Of a stretch of DNA of 14,893 nt, positions 1 through 5,782 are shown piece by piece. This stretch comes from an uncultured Coriobacteriaceae bacterium. GTDB taxonomy: Bacteria; Actinomycetota; Coriobacteriia; Coriobacteriales; QAMH01. Both the position numbers and the translations under genes were made by a program. The DNA lies in NCBI GenBank assembly GCA_900556425.1, contig USOR01000008.1, positions 1 through 14,893 of the forward strand. The letters run 5' to 3'. The notes under the pieces were generated by a model that was given only the letters and a program-made list of their open reading frames with translations, ran no database searches and had not been told where the DNA came from. How positions within the stretch are numbered: the stretch's first letter is position 1; every line of letters starts with the position of its first letter.

Positions 1-390
1 CGCGCCTACGGCATGTCGACGGGCCTGGCATTTCAGATTCAGGACGACCTGCTCAACCTCGTCGGTACCGAGGAGGCCACGCGCAAGGACTTCCGTGGTG
101 ACATCACCGAGGGCAAGCGTACGCTCGTCGTCGTACATGCGCTCGAGCATACCGATGGCGCCGTGCATGACGAGCTCATCAACATCCTCTCCTCGAAGGA
201 GACGGATCCCGCTCGTCTCGAGCATGCCGTGCAGATTATGCAGGAGGCAGGTTCGATTGACTTTGCACGAGAGCACGCCATCAAGCTCGCGCACGATCAT
301 CAGGACGAGCTCAAGGACGTTCTGCCCGCCAGTCCCGTACGCAAACTGCTTGTTTCGATGGGCGACTTTTTCGTAAGCCGGTTGAACTGA
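1..390 (+). CDS. Polyprenyl diphosphate synthase, C-terminal part (5' end outside window)
   Basis: This is the C-terminal ~129 residues of a trans-isoprenyl diphosphate synthase, which adds isopentenyl diphosphate units to an allylic primer to make the long prenyl chain of a quinone or carrier lipid. The frame is open from base 1, so the gene starts upstream. The second aspartate-rich region is visible as GLAFQIQDDLLNLVG; the usual family form is FQxxDDxLD, so the last Asp is Asn here. It is followed by RKDFRGDITEGKRTL, which matches the family's G-x-D-x-x-x-GK-x-T-L block. The first DDxxD motif would lie outside the window. Chain length (hepta-, octa- or longer) cannot be read from this fragment, so no symbol is given. 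It stops 7 bp before the next gene, and the two are probably co-transcribed. Confidence 0.9.
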   Translation, partial: RAYGMSTGLAFQIQDDLLNLVGTEEATRKDFRGDITEGKRTLVVVHALEHTDGAVHDELINILSSKETDPARLEHAVQIMQEAGSIDFAREHAIKLAHDHQDELKDVLPASPVRKLLVSMGDFFVSRLN

Positions 391-397
391 GGGGCTC

Positions 398-1300
398 ATG
401 AGGACGATTGGCCGTAACGATCACGGTGCCGCCGTGGAAGACGTGCAGCGACGTTTGCGCGTCATGGGCTACGAGCTCGCCGTCGATGGAGCGTATCTCC
501 AGCGCACCTGCGATGCGGTCAAGATGTTCAGGCAGTCTGAAGGGCTGCCACCGGGCGATTTCGTCGATCAGCAGGCATGGGCGGCCCTGGTGGACGCGAG
601 CTTCGCGCTTGGCGATCGCATGCTCTATCTGCGCATGCCCCATTTTCACGGTGCCGATGTGCGCTCGCTGCAAACGATTCTCGAGGTGCTCGGCTTCGTC
701 GTTGGCAAGTCCGACGGCATCTTTGGCGCGCATACCGAGCGCGCCCTGCGCGATTTCCAGCTTAGCGTCGGAATCACGGACGACGGCATCGCGGGCAACA
801 CCACCTTCGACGCGATCGAGCGCCTGCGCCATGCCTGGGAGGGCAAGGAGCCGACGAGTGCCGAGGGCGCGCAGATGGGCTTTGCGCGTGCAGCCGAGGC
901 GCTCGAGAAGATGGAGGCGTGCTTCTACGGGCTGGACGAAATCGGCCGTGGCGTCGCCTCGCGTATCGCCAACCTCGCTCGTGCGACTTTCGAGGGTGCG
1001 CACGTCATGAGCGCCGATACGCTCGAGGCGTTTCCGCCCTCCAACATGCTCATGGTGGGTGTCACGTCCGTCGAGGTTGACGGCCAAGACGGCATTCCCC
1101 TCATCGAGTTCTCCGACGATTTCATGTTTCCCCGCCGCATCAACATCGCGTTGTCTTCGGCAAAGACAACGCCGCGTCGCGTCATTATCGAGGTGCCCGA
1201 TCACGGCTATTCGGATGCAACGGGTACCGTAACGGGCGAGCGCTGGGAGCAACATCTCGCCGTCCTCCTGCTCGACGCCTTCTGCGCCTCGTTTTCGTAG
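398..1300 (+). CDS. Protein with two peptidoglycan-binding-like domains, no signal peptide
   Basis: A 300-residue protein with two PG_binding_1-like three-helix modules, at about residues 5-67 (from GRNDHGAAVEDVQRRL) and 81-145 (ADVRSLQTILEVLGF, DGIFGAHTERALRDFQ). The second is the more canonical, with the D-G-x-F-G-x-x-T pattern. Residues ~150-300 form a separate C-terminal region that I do not recognise; no zinc-amidase motifs are visible. There is no N-terminal hydrophobic segment, so it is predicted to be cytoplasmic. That two-domain, leaderless layout recalls mycobacterial CwlM, but the amidase part is absent or unrecognisable, so the symbol is withheld. The start is set by GAGGGG at 389-394, which overlaps the stop of the prenyl synthase. 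The tight spacing suggests one operon linking lipid-carrier or quinone synthesis to wall sensing; that is inference. Confidence 0.75.
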   Translation: MRTIGRNDHGAAVEDVQRRLRVMGYELAVDGAYLQRTCDAVKMFRQSEGLPPGDFVDQQAWAALVDASFALGDRMLYLRMPHFHGADVRSLQTILEVLGFVVGKSDGIFGAHTERALRDFQLSVGITDDGIAGNTTFDAIERLRHAWEGKEPTSAEGAQMGFARAAEALEKMEACFYGLDEIGRGVASRIANLARATFEGAHVMSADTLEAFPPSNMLMVGVTSVEVDGQDGIPLIEFSDDFMFPRRINIALSSAKTTPRRVIIEVPDHGYSDATGTVTGERWEQHLAVLLLDAFCASFS

Positions 1301-1340
1301 CTCCATCATTTCGAGTGGAGGCGCGAAGCAGCCCCCCATT

Positions 1341-1378
1341 GTCATTTCGAGCGAAGCGGAGCGGAGTCGAGAAATCTC
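1341..1378 (+). repeat. REP-like intergenic repeat, copy 1
   Basis: The block GTCATTTCGAGCG...GTCGAGAAATCTC has imperfectly inverted ends (ATTTCGA against TCGAGAAAT, with a two-base bulge). A half copy, TCATTTCGAG, lies just upstream at 1306-1315. The same block returns at 4764-4810, and partial copies occur at 5692-5714 and, on the other strand, at 11962-11976. It sits directly after the stop of the peptidoglycan-binding gene, where REP/BIME elements are typically found and may act as a 3' RNA-stabilising or weak termination structure. Confidence 0.7.
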
Positions 1379-1444
1379 CCCCACAAAGCCGTAGTGTCCC
1401 AAGCCCTCGTTATATCAAGATATTGTGATGCGCATCGGCGTTTT

Positions 1445-1473
1445 TAGACAGGAGCACGCGCGGGTGTTACCAT
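1445..1473 (+). promoter_or_regulatory. Candidate sigma-A-type promoter of the first NlpC/P60 gene
   Basis: TAGACA (1445-1450) and TACCAT (1468-1473) are separated by 17 bp. The second element is preceded by TG at the extended -10 position, and transcription would start roughly 60 bases before the gene. The string TACCATAG, with an upstream TG, recurs before the second hydrolase gene (2678-2685), which supports its being functional. No transcript data are available. Confidence 0.45.
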
Positions 1474-1545
1474 AGACGTCCAACGAGTGAAGCAAACCGC
1501 CCACTTTGAAGTGCGAATACAAGCGGGCAGTTAGGATTTTTAATT

Positions 1546-2583
1546 ATGCATATTTCCATGAAGCGTAAGGCGGCCCTGGCTTTCGTATTGTCTGCGGCAC
1601 TTGCTCTGACGCTCTTTCCCGTAAGTGCTGGCGCTGTGACGGCTGCGCAGAAGCAGGCCGAGGTTCAGAGCGTCTCCGCGCAGCTCAACGCGCTCAATGA
1701 CGAGCTTTCTCTCGCAGTCGACGACTACAACCTTGCCAACCGCAATCACGACCAGGCTGTTGCCGAGGCCGAGGATTGCCAGCAGCGCATCAACGATGCC
1801 CAGGCAAAGATCAACGCACTGCAGACGCGCATCGAGACGCGCGCCACGTCGATGTATCGCTCTGGCTCCATGACCTATCTCGACGTGCTCATGGGCGTGG
1901 GCTCCTTCGATGACTTCGCAACCGTGTGGGACACGCTCAACACGCTCAATGCGGAGGATGCCGATCTTGTCGTGAGCAGCAAGCAGGCCAAGGCCGAGCT
2001 CGACGCTGCCAAGGCGGATCTCGATGCCAAGCAGGCCGAGGCCCAGCGTCAGCTCGAGATCGCCGAGTCCTACAAGAGCGAGATCGAGTCCAAGACCGCT
2101 CAGTACCAGTCGATCTACAACGGCCTGAGCTCCGAGTACCAGGAGCTCCTCGCTCAGGAGCAGGCAGCCGCCGCAAGCGCGGCGTACTTTCCCTCGGTTT
2201 CCAGCAGCTCGAGCAGCGGTGGTGGAAGCTCGAGCAAGGGCAGCAGCTCCTCGCGTCCGAGCGCCAACCTCGGCGGTTCCAGCGCGGTCGAGCGTGCCTA
2301 CTCGGCCATCGGTCTTCCGTATGTCTACGGTGCGAGCAGCCCGAGTGCCTTCGATTGTTCCGGTCTCGTGAGCTGGGCCTTGACGGGCAGCTTTGGTCAT
2401 GCCTACGTCTCGCAGGATTTCTGGTCCATGCCCGAGGTGAGCGATCCGCAGCCGGGCGACGTCGTTGCATGCCATGCGGGTCACTGCGGCCTCTACATCG
2501 GCAACGGCCAGATGATCGAGGCGCCGCATACGGGAGCTACCGTGCGCATTTCCAGCGTGCGTGGCAAGATCGTGCGTCCGTAG
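1546..2583 (+). CDS. Secreted NlpC/P60 endopeptidase with coiled-coil N-terminus
   Basis: A 345-residue predicted peptidoglycan DL-endopeptidase of the CwlO/PcsB/RipA architecture. A Sec signal peptide covers about residues 1-30 (MKRKAALAF..., cleavage after AGA). A long Ala/Glu/Gln-rich coiled coil runs over ~33-210 and contains the MYRSGSMTYLDVLMG segment that is typical of this class. A Ser/Gly linker covers ~211-246 and the NlpC/P60 domain ~247-345. The expected triad is Cys271 (FDCSGLV), His313 (GHCGLYIG) and, 12 residues on, Glu325 (MIEAP), as in RipA-type enzymes. AGGA at 1533-1536 favours the ATG at 1546 over the in-frame ATG at 1558. It is the first of three tandem paralogues. Its catalytic domain resembles that of the third gene, while its coiled coil resembles that of the second. 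In related enzymes the coiled coil holds the hydrolase inactive until a partner such as FtsEX engages it; that is family knowledge, not visible here. Confidence 0.92.
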   Translation: MHISMKRKAALAFVLSAALALTLFPVSAGAVTAAQKQAEVQSVSAQLNALNDELSLAVDDYNLANRNHDQAVAEAEDCQQRINDAQAKINALQTRIETRATSMYRSGSMTYLDVLMGVGSFDDFATVWDTLNTLNAEDADLVVSSKQAKAELDAAKADLDAKQAEAQRQLEIAESYKSEIESKTAQYQSIYNGLSSEYQELLAQEQAAAASAAYFPSVSSSSSSGGGSSSKGSSSSRPSANLGGSSAVERAYSAIGLPYVYGASSPSAFDCSGLVSWALTGSFGHAYVSQDFWSMPEVSDPQPGDVVACHAGHCGLYIGNGQMIEAPHTGATVRISSVRGKIVRP

Positions 2584-2677
2584 CGCCGTTCGTTCACCGT
2601 TCCTCCAAACTTCGCGACCTTTTGTGATGAGTCTGTGACATTGACTCGTCCTTGCTGGCGCGTGCTCGCGACGGTGG

Positions 2678-2685
2678 TACCATAG
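2678..2685 (+). promoter_or_regulatory. Extended -10-like element upstream of the second NlpC/P60 gene
   Basis: TACCATAG preceded by TG, the same string as upstream of the first paralogue. TTGACT at 2641-2646 is a good -35 hexamer but lies 31 bp away, which is too far to pair with this -10. The promoter may therefore be of the extended -10 type. TTGTGATG at 2622-2629 also occurs upstream of the first gene at 1423-1430 and could be an operator. Confidence 0.35.
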
Positions 2686-2737
2686 CCTGCGCAGAGAACC
2701 CAATATGTACTTCTAACGTTGCATTGGGGGACGCGCT

Positions 2738-3895
2738 ATGTCTACTATTCTCAATCGCAGGGCATTCATCGGCTCGTTCATCGCTCTGGGCGCGTTATGC
2801 ACCGTTAATCCCACGCAAGCACTCGGCACGTCCGCTGCGCAGAAGCAAGCGGAGGTCCATACCGTCAAGGCTCAGCTCGAGGCCATGGCAGAGGACGTCT
2901 CCGCCGCTGGCGACCGTTACCATCAGGCCATGGATGCCTATGACGACGCGACGGCACGGGTCGAGGAAGCTCAGGCCACCATCACCGAGATGTCGGAGCG
3001 TATCGGCTCGCTACAGAATCGGCTCGACGTACGCGCCACGGCCATGTATCGCTCGGGTTCGACCTCGTATCTCGACGTGCTCTTGGGCGTGACCACCTTC
3101 GAGGATTTCGCGACCGTGTGGGACACTCTCAACGCCCTCAATGCCGAGGATGCGGATCTCGTGGCTAGCACCAAGGTCACGAAGGCGACGCTCGAGTCTG
3201 CGCAGGGCGAGCTTGTCGCACAGCAGCAACGTGCTGCCGAACAGCTTTCCTCTGCCGAGGCGTACATGAGCCAGGTGCTTGCCAAGCAGAATGAATACGA
3301 CAGGATCTACAACAACCTGAGCGCGGAATATCGTCAGATTCTCGCCGAGCAAGAGGCGGCCGAAGCGCAGGCGAGTGCCCGTGCGCCGCAGGAGTTCGTA
3401 CCGAGCGCGGTGCAGGTGGTTCCCGCGACGCCTGCCTCACCTTCTGAGCCGAGCGGTTCAGATGACTCAGGCGGTGGTGGGGGAGGAGGCTCCTCGAGCA
3501 ATCCGGGCGCATCCAGCTCCATCACGGAGGTGTCCTCCGGCTCGGGGTCTGCACCAGACTTGCCCACGAACGGCAGTGTGCTCGATTACGCGTACTCGAA
3601 GCTGGGACATCCGTACGTATGGGGCGCGAAAGGCCCCGACGCCTTCGATTGTTCGGGCTTTGTCGCGTGGTGCTATCGCCAAATCGGCATGTCGCTTCCG
3701 TCCTACACCGAATCGCTCTATGCGGTTGCCTCGGCACGCTTCAGCCCAAGTGAGGCGCGGCCCGGCGACGTGCTCTACAAGCCCGGTCACGTGGGGATTT
3801 CCACGGGTGGCATCAGCTGCATCGAAGCCATGGGCACGCGATGGGGCGTTGTCGAGAGCTGCCGAGGAGGATGGACCGCAGCACTGCGATTCTAA
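2738..3895 (+). CDS. Secreted NlpC/P60 endopeptidase with twin-arginine-like signal
   Basis: A 385-residue paralogue of the upstream gene. The N-terminus reads MSTILNRRAFIGSFIALG, a good match to the twin-arginine pattern (R-R-x-F-I) followed by a modest hydrophobic stretch and a TQA cleavage site near residue 28, so export by Tat rather than Sec is plausible. A coiled coil covers ~33-215, starting with SAAQKQAEV as in the first paralogue and including MYRSGSTSYLDVLLG. A low-complexity linker rich in Pro, Ser and Gly covers ~225-290 and the NlpC/P60 domain ~291-385. Catalytic residues by motif are Cys305 (FDCSGFV), His351 (GHVGIS) and Glu363 (CIEAMG). The strand after the catalytic His is unusual: STGGISC replaces the usual YIGNGQM. 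GGGGGA at 2726-2731 supports the start. The domain is full length, so the enzyme is probably active. Confidence 0.9.
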   Translation: MSTILNRRAFIGSFIALGALCTVNPTQALGTSAAQKQAEVHTVKAQLEAMAEDVSAAGDRYHQAMDAYDDATARVEEAQATITEMSERIGSLQNRLDVRATAMYRSGSTSYLDVLLGVTTFEDFATVWDTLNALNAEDADLVASTKVTKATLESAQGELVAQQQRAAEQLSSAEAYMSQVLAKQNEYDRIYNNLSAEYRQILAEQEAAEAQASARAPQEFVPSAVQVVPATPASPSEPSGSDDSGGGGGGGSSSNPGASSSITEVSSGSGSAPDLPTNGSVLDYAYSKLGHPYVWGAKGPDAFDCSGFVAWCYRQIGMSLPSYTESLYAVASARFSPSEARPGDVLYKPGHVGISTGGISCIEAMGTRWGVVESCRGGWTAALRF

Positions 3896-3902
3896 CCTCT
3901 CT

Positions 3903-3951
3903 AGCGGGGACGATGCCGCTCACATGGGTCTATATGCGCGAAATGTGCGCA
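3903..3951 (+). other. Two short hairpins in the gap between the second and third NlpC/P60 genes
   Basis: AGCGG (3903-3907) pairs with CCGCT (3916-3920), and TGCGC (3935-3939) pairs with GCGCA (3947-3951). Neither is followed by a T tract, so neither is a standard intrinsic terminator. The second hairpin contains CGAAATGTGC, which recurs at 4922-4931 in the repeat-rich region. The rest of the gap (3952-4059) has only a weak promoter-like TAGTAT at 3978-3983. Confidence 0.35.
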
Positions 3952-4059
3952 GTTTATGGAGGCTCCGAATTTTGGGGTAGTATGCCTCCTTGCCTGCTGC
4001 AATTACTGTCTACAAATTGAGCACCATATGTATTGCGGGCGCTAGGAATCTTTTTTCTC

Positions 4060-4605
4060 ATGCATTTACATAACCGTAAGTCGGTCCTTGGCATTGCGCT
4101 GTCTTCTCTACTCGTACTCGCTATCTGTCCCGCAGCGTTTGCCCTCCCTCTGCAACAGCCGTCTTTCTCTGATGGTCCCGAGCAAGCCTATGCCGATGAG
4201 CCTGCTCAGCTCGAGCTGATCACGACCTGCCGCGAGCAGATCGACGAGACCGCCGCCGAAATCGCCGCCGCCGAGGCAGCGGCTATCGAGGCCGCGAAGC
4301 CCGAATCCGTTCGTCGCGCCGAGGCTTGCCTGGGCGTTCCGTATAGGTCCGGCAGCTCAAGTCCCAGCGGTTTCGATTGCTCGGGTCTGGTGAGCTATGC
4401 GCTTACCGGCAGGTATGGTCACGCCTACACGTCGTATTCCTTCTGGGGCATGTCTGCGGTAAGCGATCCGCGCCCTGGTGATGTCGTGGCGTGCAGCCCT
4501 GGTCACTGCGGTCTCTACATTGGCGATGGCCAAATGATTCATGCGCCGCAGTCTGGCGAGCGCGTTCGCGTCGAAGCGGTGCGCGGCAAGATCGTCCGCC
4601 CGTAA
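4060..4605 (+). CDS. Short secreted NlpC/P60 peptidase without full coiled coil
   Basis: A 181-residue minimal member of the tandem family. A signal peptide covers ~1-28 (RKSVLGIALSSLLVLAICP, cleavage near AFA). A short acidic, Ala-rich helix of ~50 residues replaces the long coiled coil, and the catalytic domain covers ~84-181. The triad is Cys107 (FDCSGLV), His149 (GHCGLYIG) and His161 (MIHAP), so the third residue is His where the two neighbours have Glu. The C-terminus VRGKIVRP is identical to that of the first paralogue. The frame is also open from a TTG at 4033, but I chose ATG 4060 because it begins with Met-His like the first paralogue and follows a TAGGA at 4043-4047, though with long spacing. 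Without the regulatory coiled coil it may be constitutively active or controlled at the level of expression; that is inference. Confidence 0.87.
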   Translation: MHLHNRKSVLGIALSSLLVLAICPAAFALPLQQPSFSDGPEQAYADEPAQLELITTCREQIDETAAEIAAAEAAAIEAAKPESVRRAEACLGVPYRSGSSSPSGFDCSGLVSYALTGRYGHAYTSYSFWGMSAVSDPRPGDVVACSPGHCGLYIGDGQMIHAPQSGERVRVEAVRGKIVRP

Positions 4606-4610
4606 CTTGC

Positions 4611-4812
4611 GGCCCGAGCGAAGCGGCCACTTTCCCATTGACGCCTCAAGCAAGCGAAGTTTTCCCTGCTGTTGCCTTGACTGAAGGCGCCTTCCCATTG
4701 CCATACCGAGCGAAGCGGTTGCTCTCCCATTGACGCCTCGATTGAAGGAGCAGCCTCTCTTCTGTCATTTCGAGCGAAGCGGCCGCTAGGCCGCGAAGTC
4801 GAGAAATCTCTC
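4611..4812 (+). repeat. Cluster of REP-like repeats (intergenic)
   Basis: CGAGCGAAGCGG occurs at 4615-4626, 4707-4718 and 4771-4782, and CCCATTGACGCCTC at 4634-4647 and 4726-4739. The unit at 4764-4810 is a full copy of the 1341-1378 element, and its centre holds the hairpin GCGGCC-GCTA-GGCCGC. This accounts for the first half of the 378-base gene-free gap after the third hydrolase. No credible gene lies in the gap on either strand. Confidence 0.75.
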
Positions 4813-4854
4813 CTCTGTCCATGAGGCCCCTTATGCCAACGAGCAAGCTCGTTA

Positions 4855-4954
4855 TGTCGAAGATATTCGTTTGTGGCACATGGAAAGCGCCCCAAACGAA
4901 TATCTTCGTCAGGCGCGCGTACGAAATGTGCCCCAAACGCAAACCATCGTCAGG
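4855..4954 (+). repeat. Long inverted repeat with an additional half copy
   Basis: Arms at 4855-4879 and 4887-4911 are inverted copies that differ at three of 25 positions (core AAGATATTCGTTTG against CAAACGAATATCTT), with a 7-base loop. A diverged half copy follows at 4928-4954 in the same orientation as the right arm (CCCCAAACG, then TCGTCAGG). RNA from either strand would fold into a stable hairpin. There is no adjacent T tract, so simple intrinsic termination of the flanking genes is uncertain. Confidence 0.75.
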
Positions 4955-4983
4955 GCAACGAATAGAGAGCGCCTGCAGATGCT

Positions 4984-5202
4984 CTATATTCCCTTGAAGA
5001 ATTCCGAGAACGTGATGCCGAAGCCACGCACGATCTTCACGAGCGTGTCAAAACCGAAATTCCTGTTTCCTTTTTCGATATCTGCAAGATAGCTACGGTT
5101 GATTCCGGTCATGAGGGCGAACTTATCTTGCGTAAGTCCATGCTGCTTACGAAGTTCTTTGATTCGGAAACCGATTTTGTTTCTTATATCAGACTTCTGC
5201 AT
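4984..5202 (-). CDS. XRE/Cro-type helix-turn-helix regulator
   Basis: A 72-residue single-domain DNA-binding protein. The HTH_3 fold is clear: RIKELRKQHGLTQDKFALMTGINRSYLADIEKG is the helix-turn-helix, with the LTQ and SYLADIEKG signatures, followed by the helix TLVKIVRGFGIT and the family's usual end SEFFKGI. It has no ligand-binding or toxin-linked domain, so it is probably a small dimeric repressor. It is divergent from the LytTR gene, with 34 bp between the starts used here, so one operator could control both. No clear Shine-Dalgarno precedes the start. The DNA looks AT-richer than the flanking genes, which may indicate later acquisition. The target is unknown. Confidence 0.85.
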   Translation of the reverse strand: MQKSDIRNKIGFRIKELRKQHGLTQDKFALMTGINRSYLADIEKGNRNFGFDTLVKIVRGFGITFSEFFKGI

Positions 5203-5209
5203 AAGCGCA

Positions 5210-5229
5210 TGCTATTGATTGTGCTATTT
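5210..5229 (+). promoter_or_regulatory. Candidate operator: TGCTATT direct repeat between divergent regulators
   Basis: TGCTATT occurs at 5210-5216 and again at 5222-5228, 12 bp apart (about one helical turn), inside the short divergent gap of the XRE and LytTR genes. LytTR proteins usually bind direct repeats and XRE proteins usually bind inverted ones, so the arrangement fits the former better, although the usual LytTR repeat spacing is longer. The assignment is tentative. Confidence 0.35.
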
Positions 5230-5236
5230 TGAATGT

Positions 5237-5668
5237 ATGAAATCAGAAACAATTCGCGACAAATCAACAATGTCGCGAAAGAGGTCAGCACTCGATGCAA
5301 GCGCCGCGCAGCACGTTCAACATGCGGGTAATCCCGATGAAGTGCCTATACCCACCAAACTCATAGTCAAGTTCGCGCATGAGGTGCATATCGTGCCCGT
5401 CGACACCATTGACTACGTCGAGAGCATCAAACGCAAGGTCTTCATACATGCAGATAGTGGCGTACACCAGATGTACTCGACGATGCGCGACGTGATTGCG
5501 AGACTTCCCGAGAGTTTTCTGCGCTGTCACAACAGTTATCTAGTGAACGCGGAGCGCGTGGCGAGTATCACTCCGACGGATGTCGTGCTGGCCTCAGGCA
5601 CGAAGGTGCCGATGAGCAAGCGCTATGCGAAGGAAGTGCGCAAGAGGCTGCGAGCTTCGGGAGAGTAG
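5237..5668 (+). CDS. Stand-alone LytTR-domain transcriptional regulator
   Basis: About 143 residues. The C-terminal ~100 form a LytTR DNA-binding domain: TKLIVKFAHEVHIVPVDTI, then IDYVESIKRKVFIH, and the signature FLRCHNSYLVN (family F-x-R-x-H-x-S-Y-x-V-N), ending VPMSKRYAKEVRKRL. The N-terminal ~45 residues are polar and contain no receiver domain, so this is not a normal two-component response regulator. LytTR proteins often control cell-wall, surface-protein or secretion genes, and the neighbours here are wall hydrolases and a secreted peptidase. The start is uncertain: TTG 5219, ATG 5237 and ATG 5270 are all in frame and none has a good ribosome-binding site. ATG 5237 was chosen because it leaves a short divergent promoter region. 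Confidence 0.85.
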   Translation: MKSETIRDKSTMSRKRSALDASAAQHVQHAGNPDEVPIPTKLIVKFAHEVHIVPVDTIDYVESIKRKVFIHADSGVHQMYSTMRDVIARLPESFLRCHNSYLVNAERVASITPTDVVLASGTKVPMSKRYAKEVRKRLRASGE

Positions 5669-5673
5669 CCTCC

Positions 5674-5689
5674 CTGCCGCTTCGGGCAG
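5674..5689 (+). terminator. Hairpin just after the LytTR gene
   Basis: CTGCC (5674-5678) and GGCAG (5685-5689) flank the loop GCTTCG, 6 bases after the stop codon. There is no T run, so termination would be weak or Rho-assisted. A decayed REP-like copy follows at 5692-5714, and another hairpin, TTCGAC/GTCGAA, lies at 5728-5746. Confidence 0.4.
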
Positions 5690-5753
5690 AAGCAGCCCCT
5701 CTCATTGTCATTTCCTGCACCGTTCTCTTCGACACACTCCGTCGAAACCCTCC

Positions 5754-5782
5754 TGCGTAGGCCCATTGCACGGGTCTACGCA
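5754..5782 (+). promoter_or_regulatory. 11-bp stem-loop upstream of the cysteine peptidase
   Basis: TGCGTAGGCCC (5754-5764) pairs along its whole length with GGGTCTACGCA (5772-5782), with one G-T wobble and a 7-base loop. The left arm can also pair, less perfectly, with AATGGGTCTGTGCA at 5810-5823. The rest of the leader (5824-5910) contains no gene. Confidence 0.45.

Noticed and set aside
311..1402. A 363-codon open frame on the minus strand
   Set aside because: It is antisense to the prenyl synthase end and the peptidoglycan-binding gene. Its codons mirror the wobble bias of the plus-strand genes, and it begins inside a REP-like repeat.
1474..1545. c-di-AMP (ydaO) riboswitch upstream of the first NlpC/P60 gene
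   Set aside because: This class often precedes actinobacterial wall hydrolases, but the leader is too short and none of the conserved core sequences are visible.
1540..2703. A 387-codon open frame on the minus strand
   Set aside because: It is fully antisense to the first NlpC/P60 gene, whose domains are unmistakable. The translation is low in complexity (runs of LGLG, HGARA) with no domain.
4611..4954. CRISPR array or insertion sequence
   Set aside because: Repeats are unequal in spacing and orientation with no uniform spacers, and there is no transposase or cas gene nearby.
4984..5668. Toxin-antitoxin pair
   Set aside because: The XRE protein could be an antitoxin, but its neighbour is a clear LytTR DNA-binding protein, not a toxin, and the genes are divergent.
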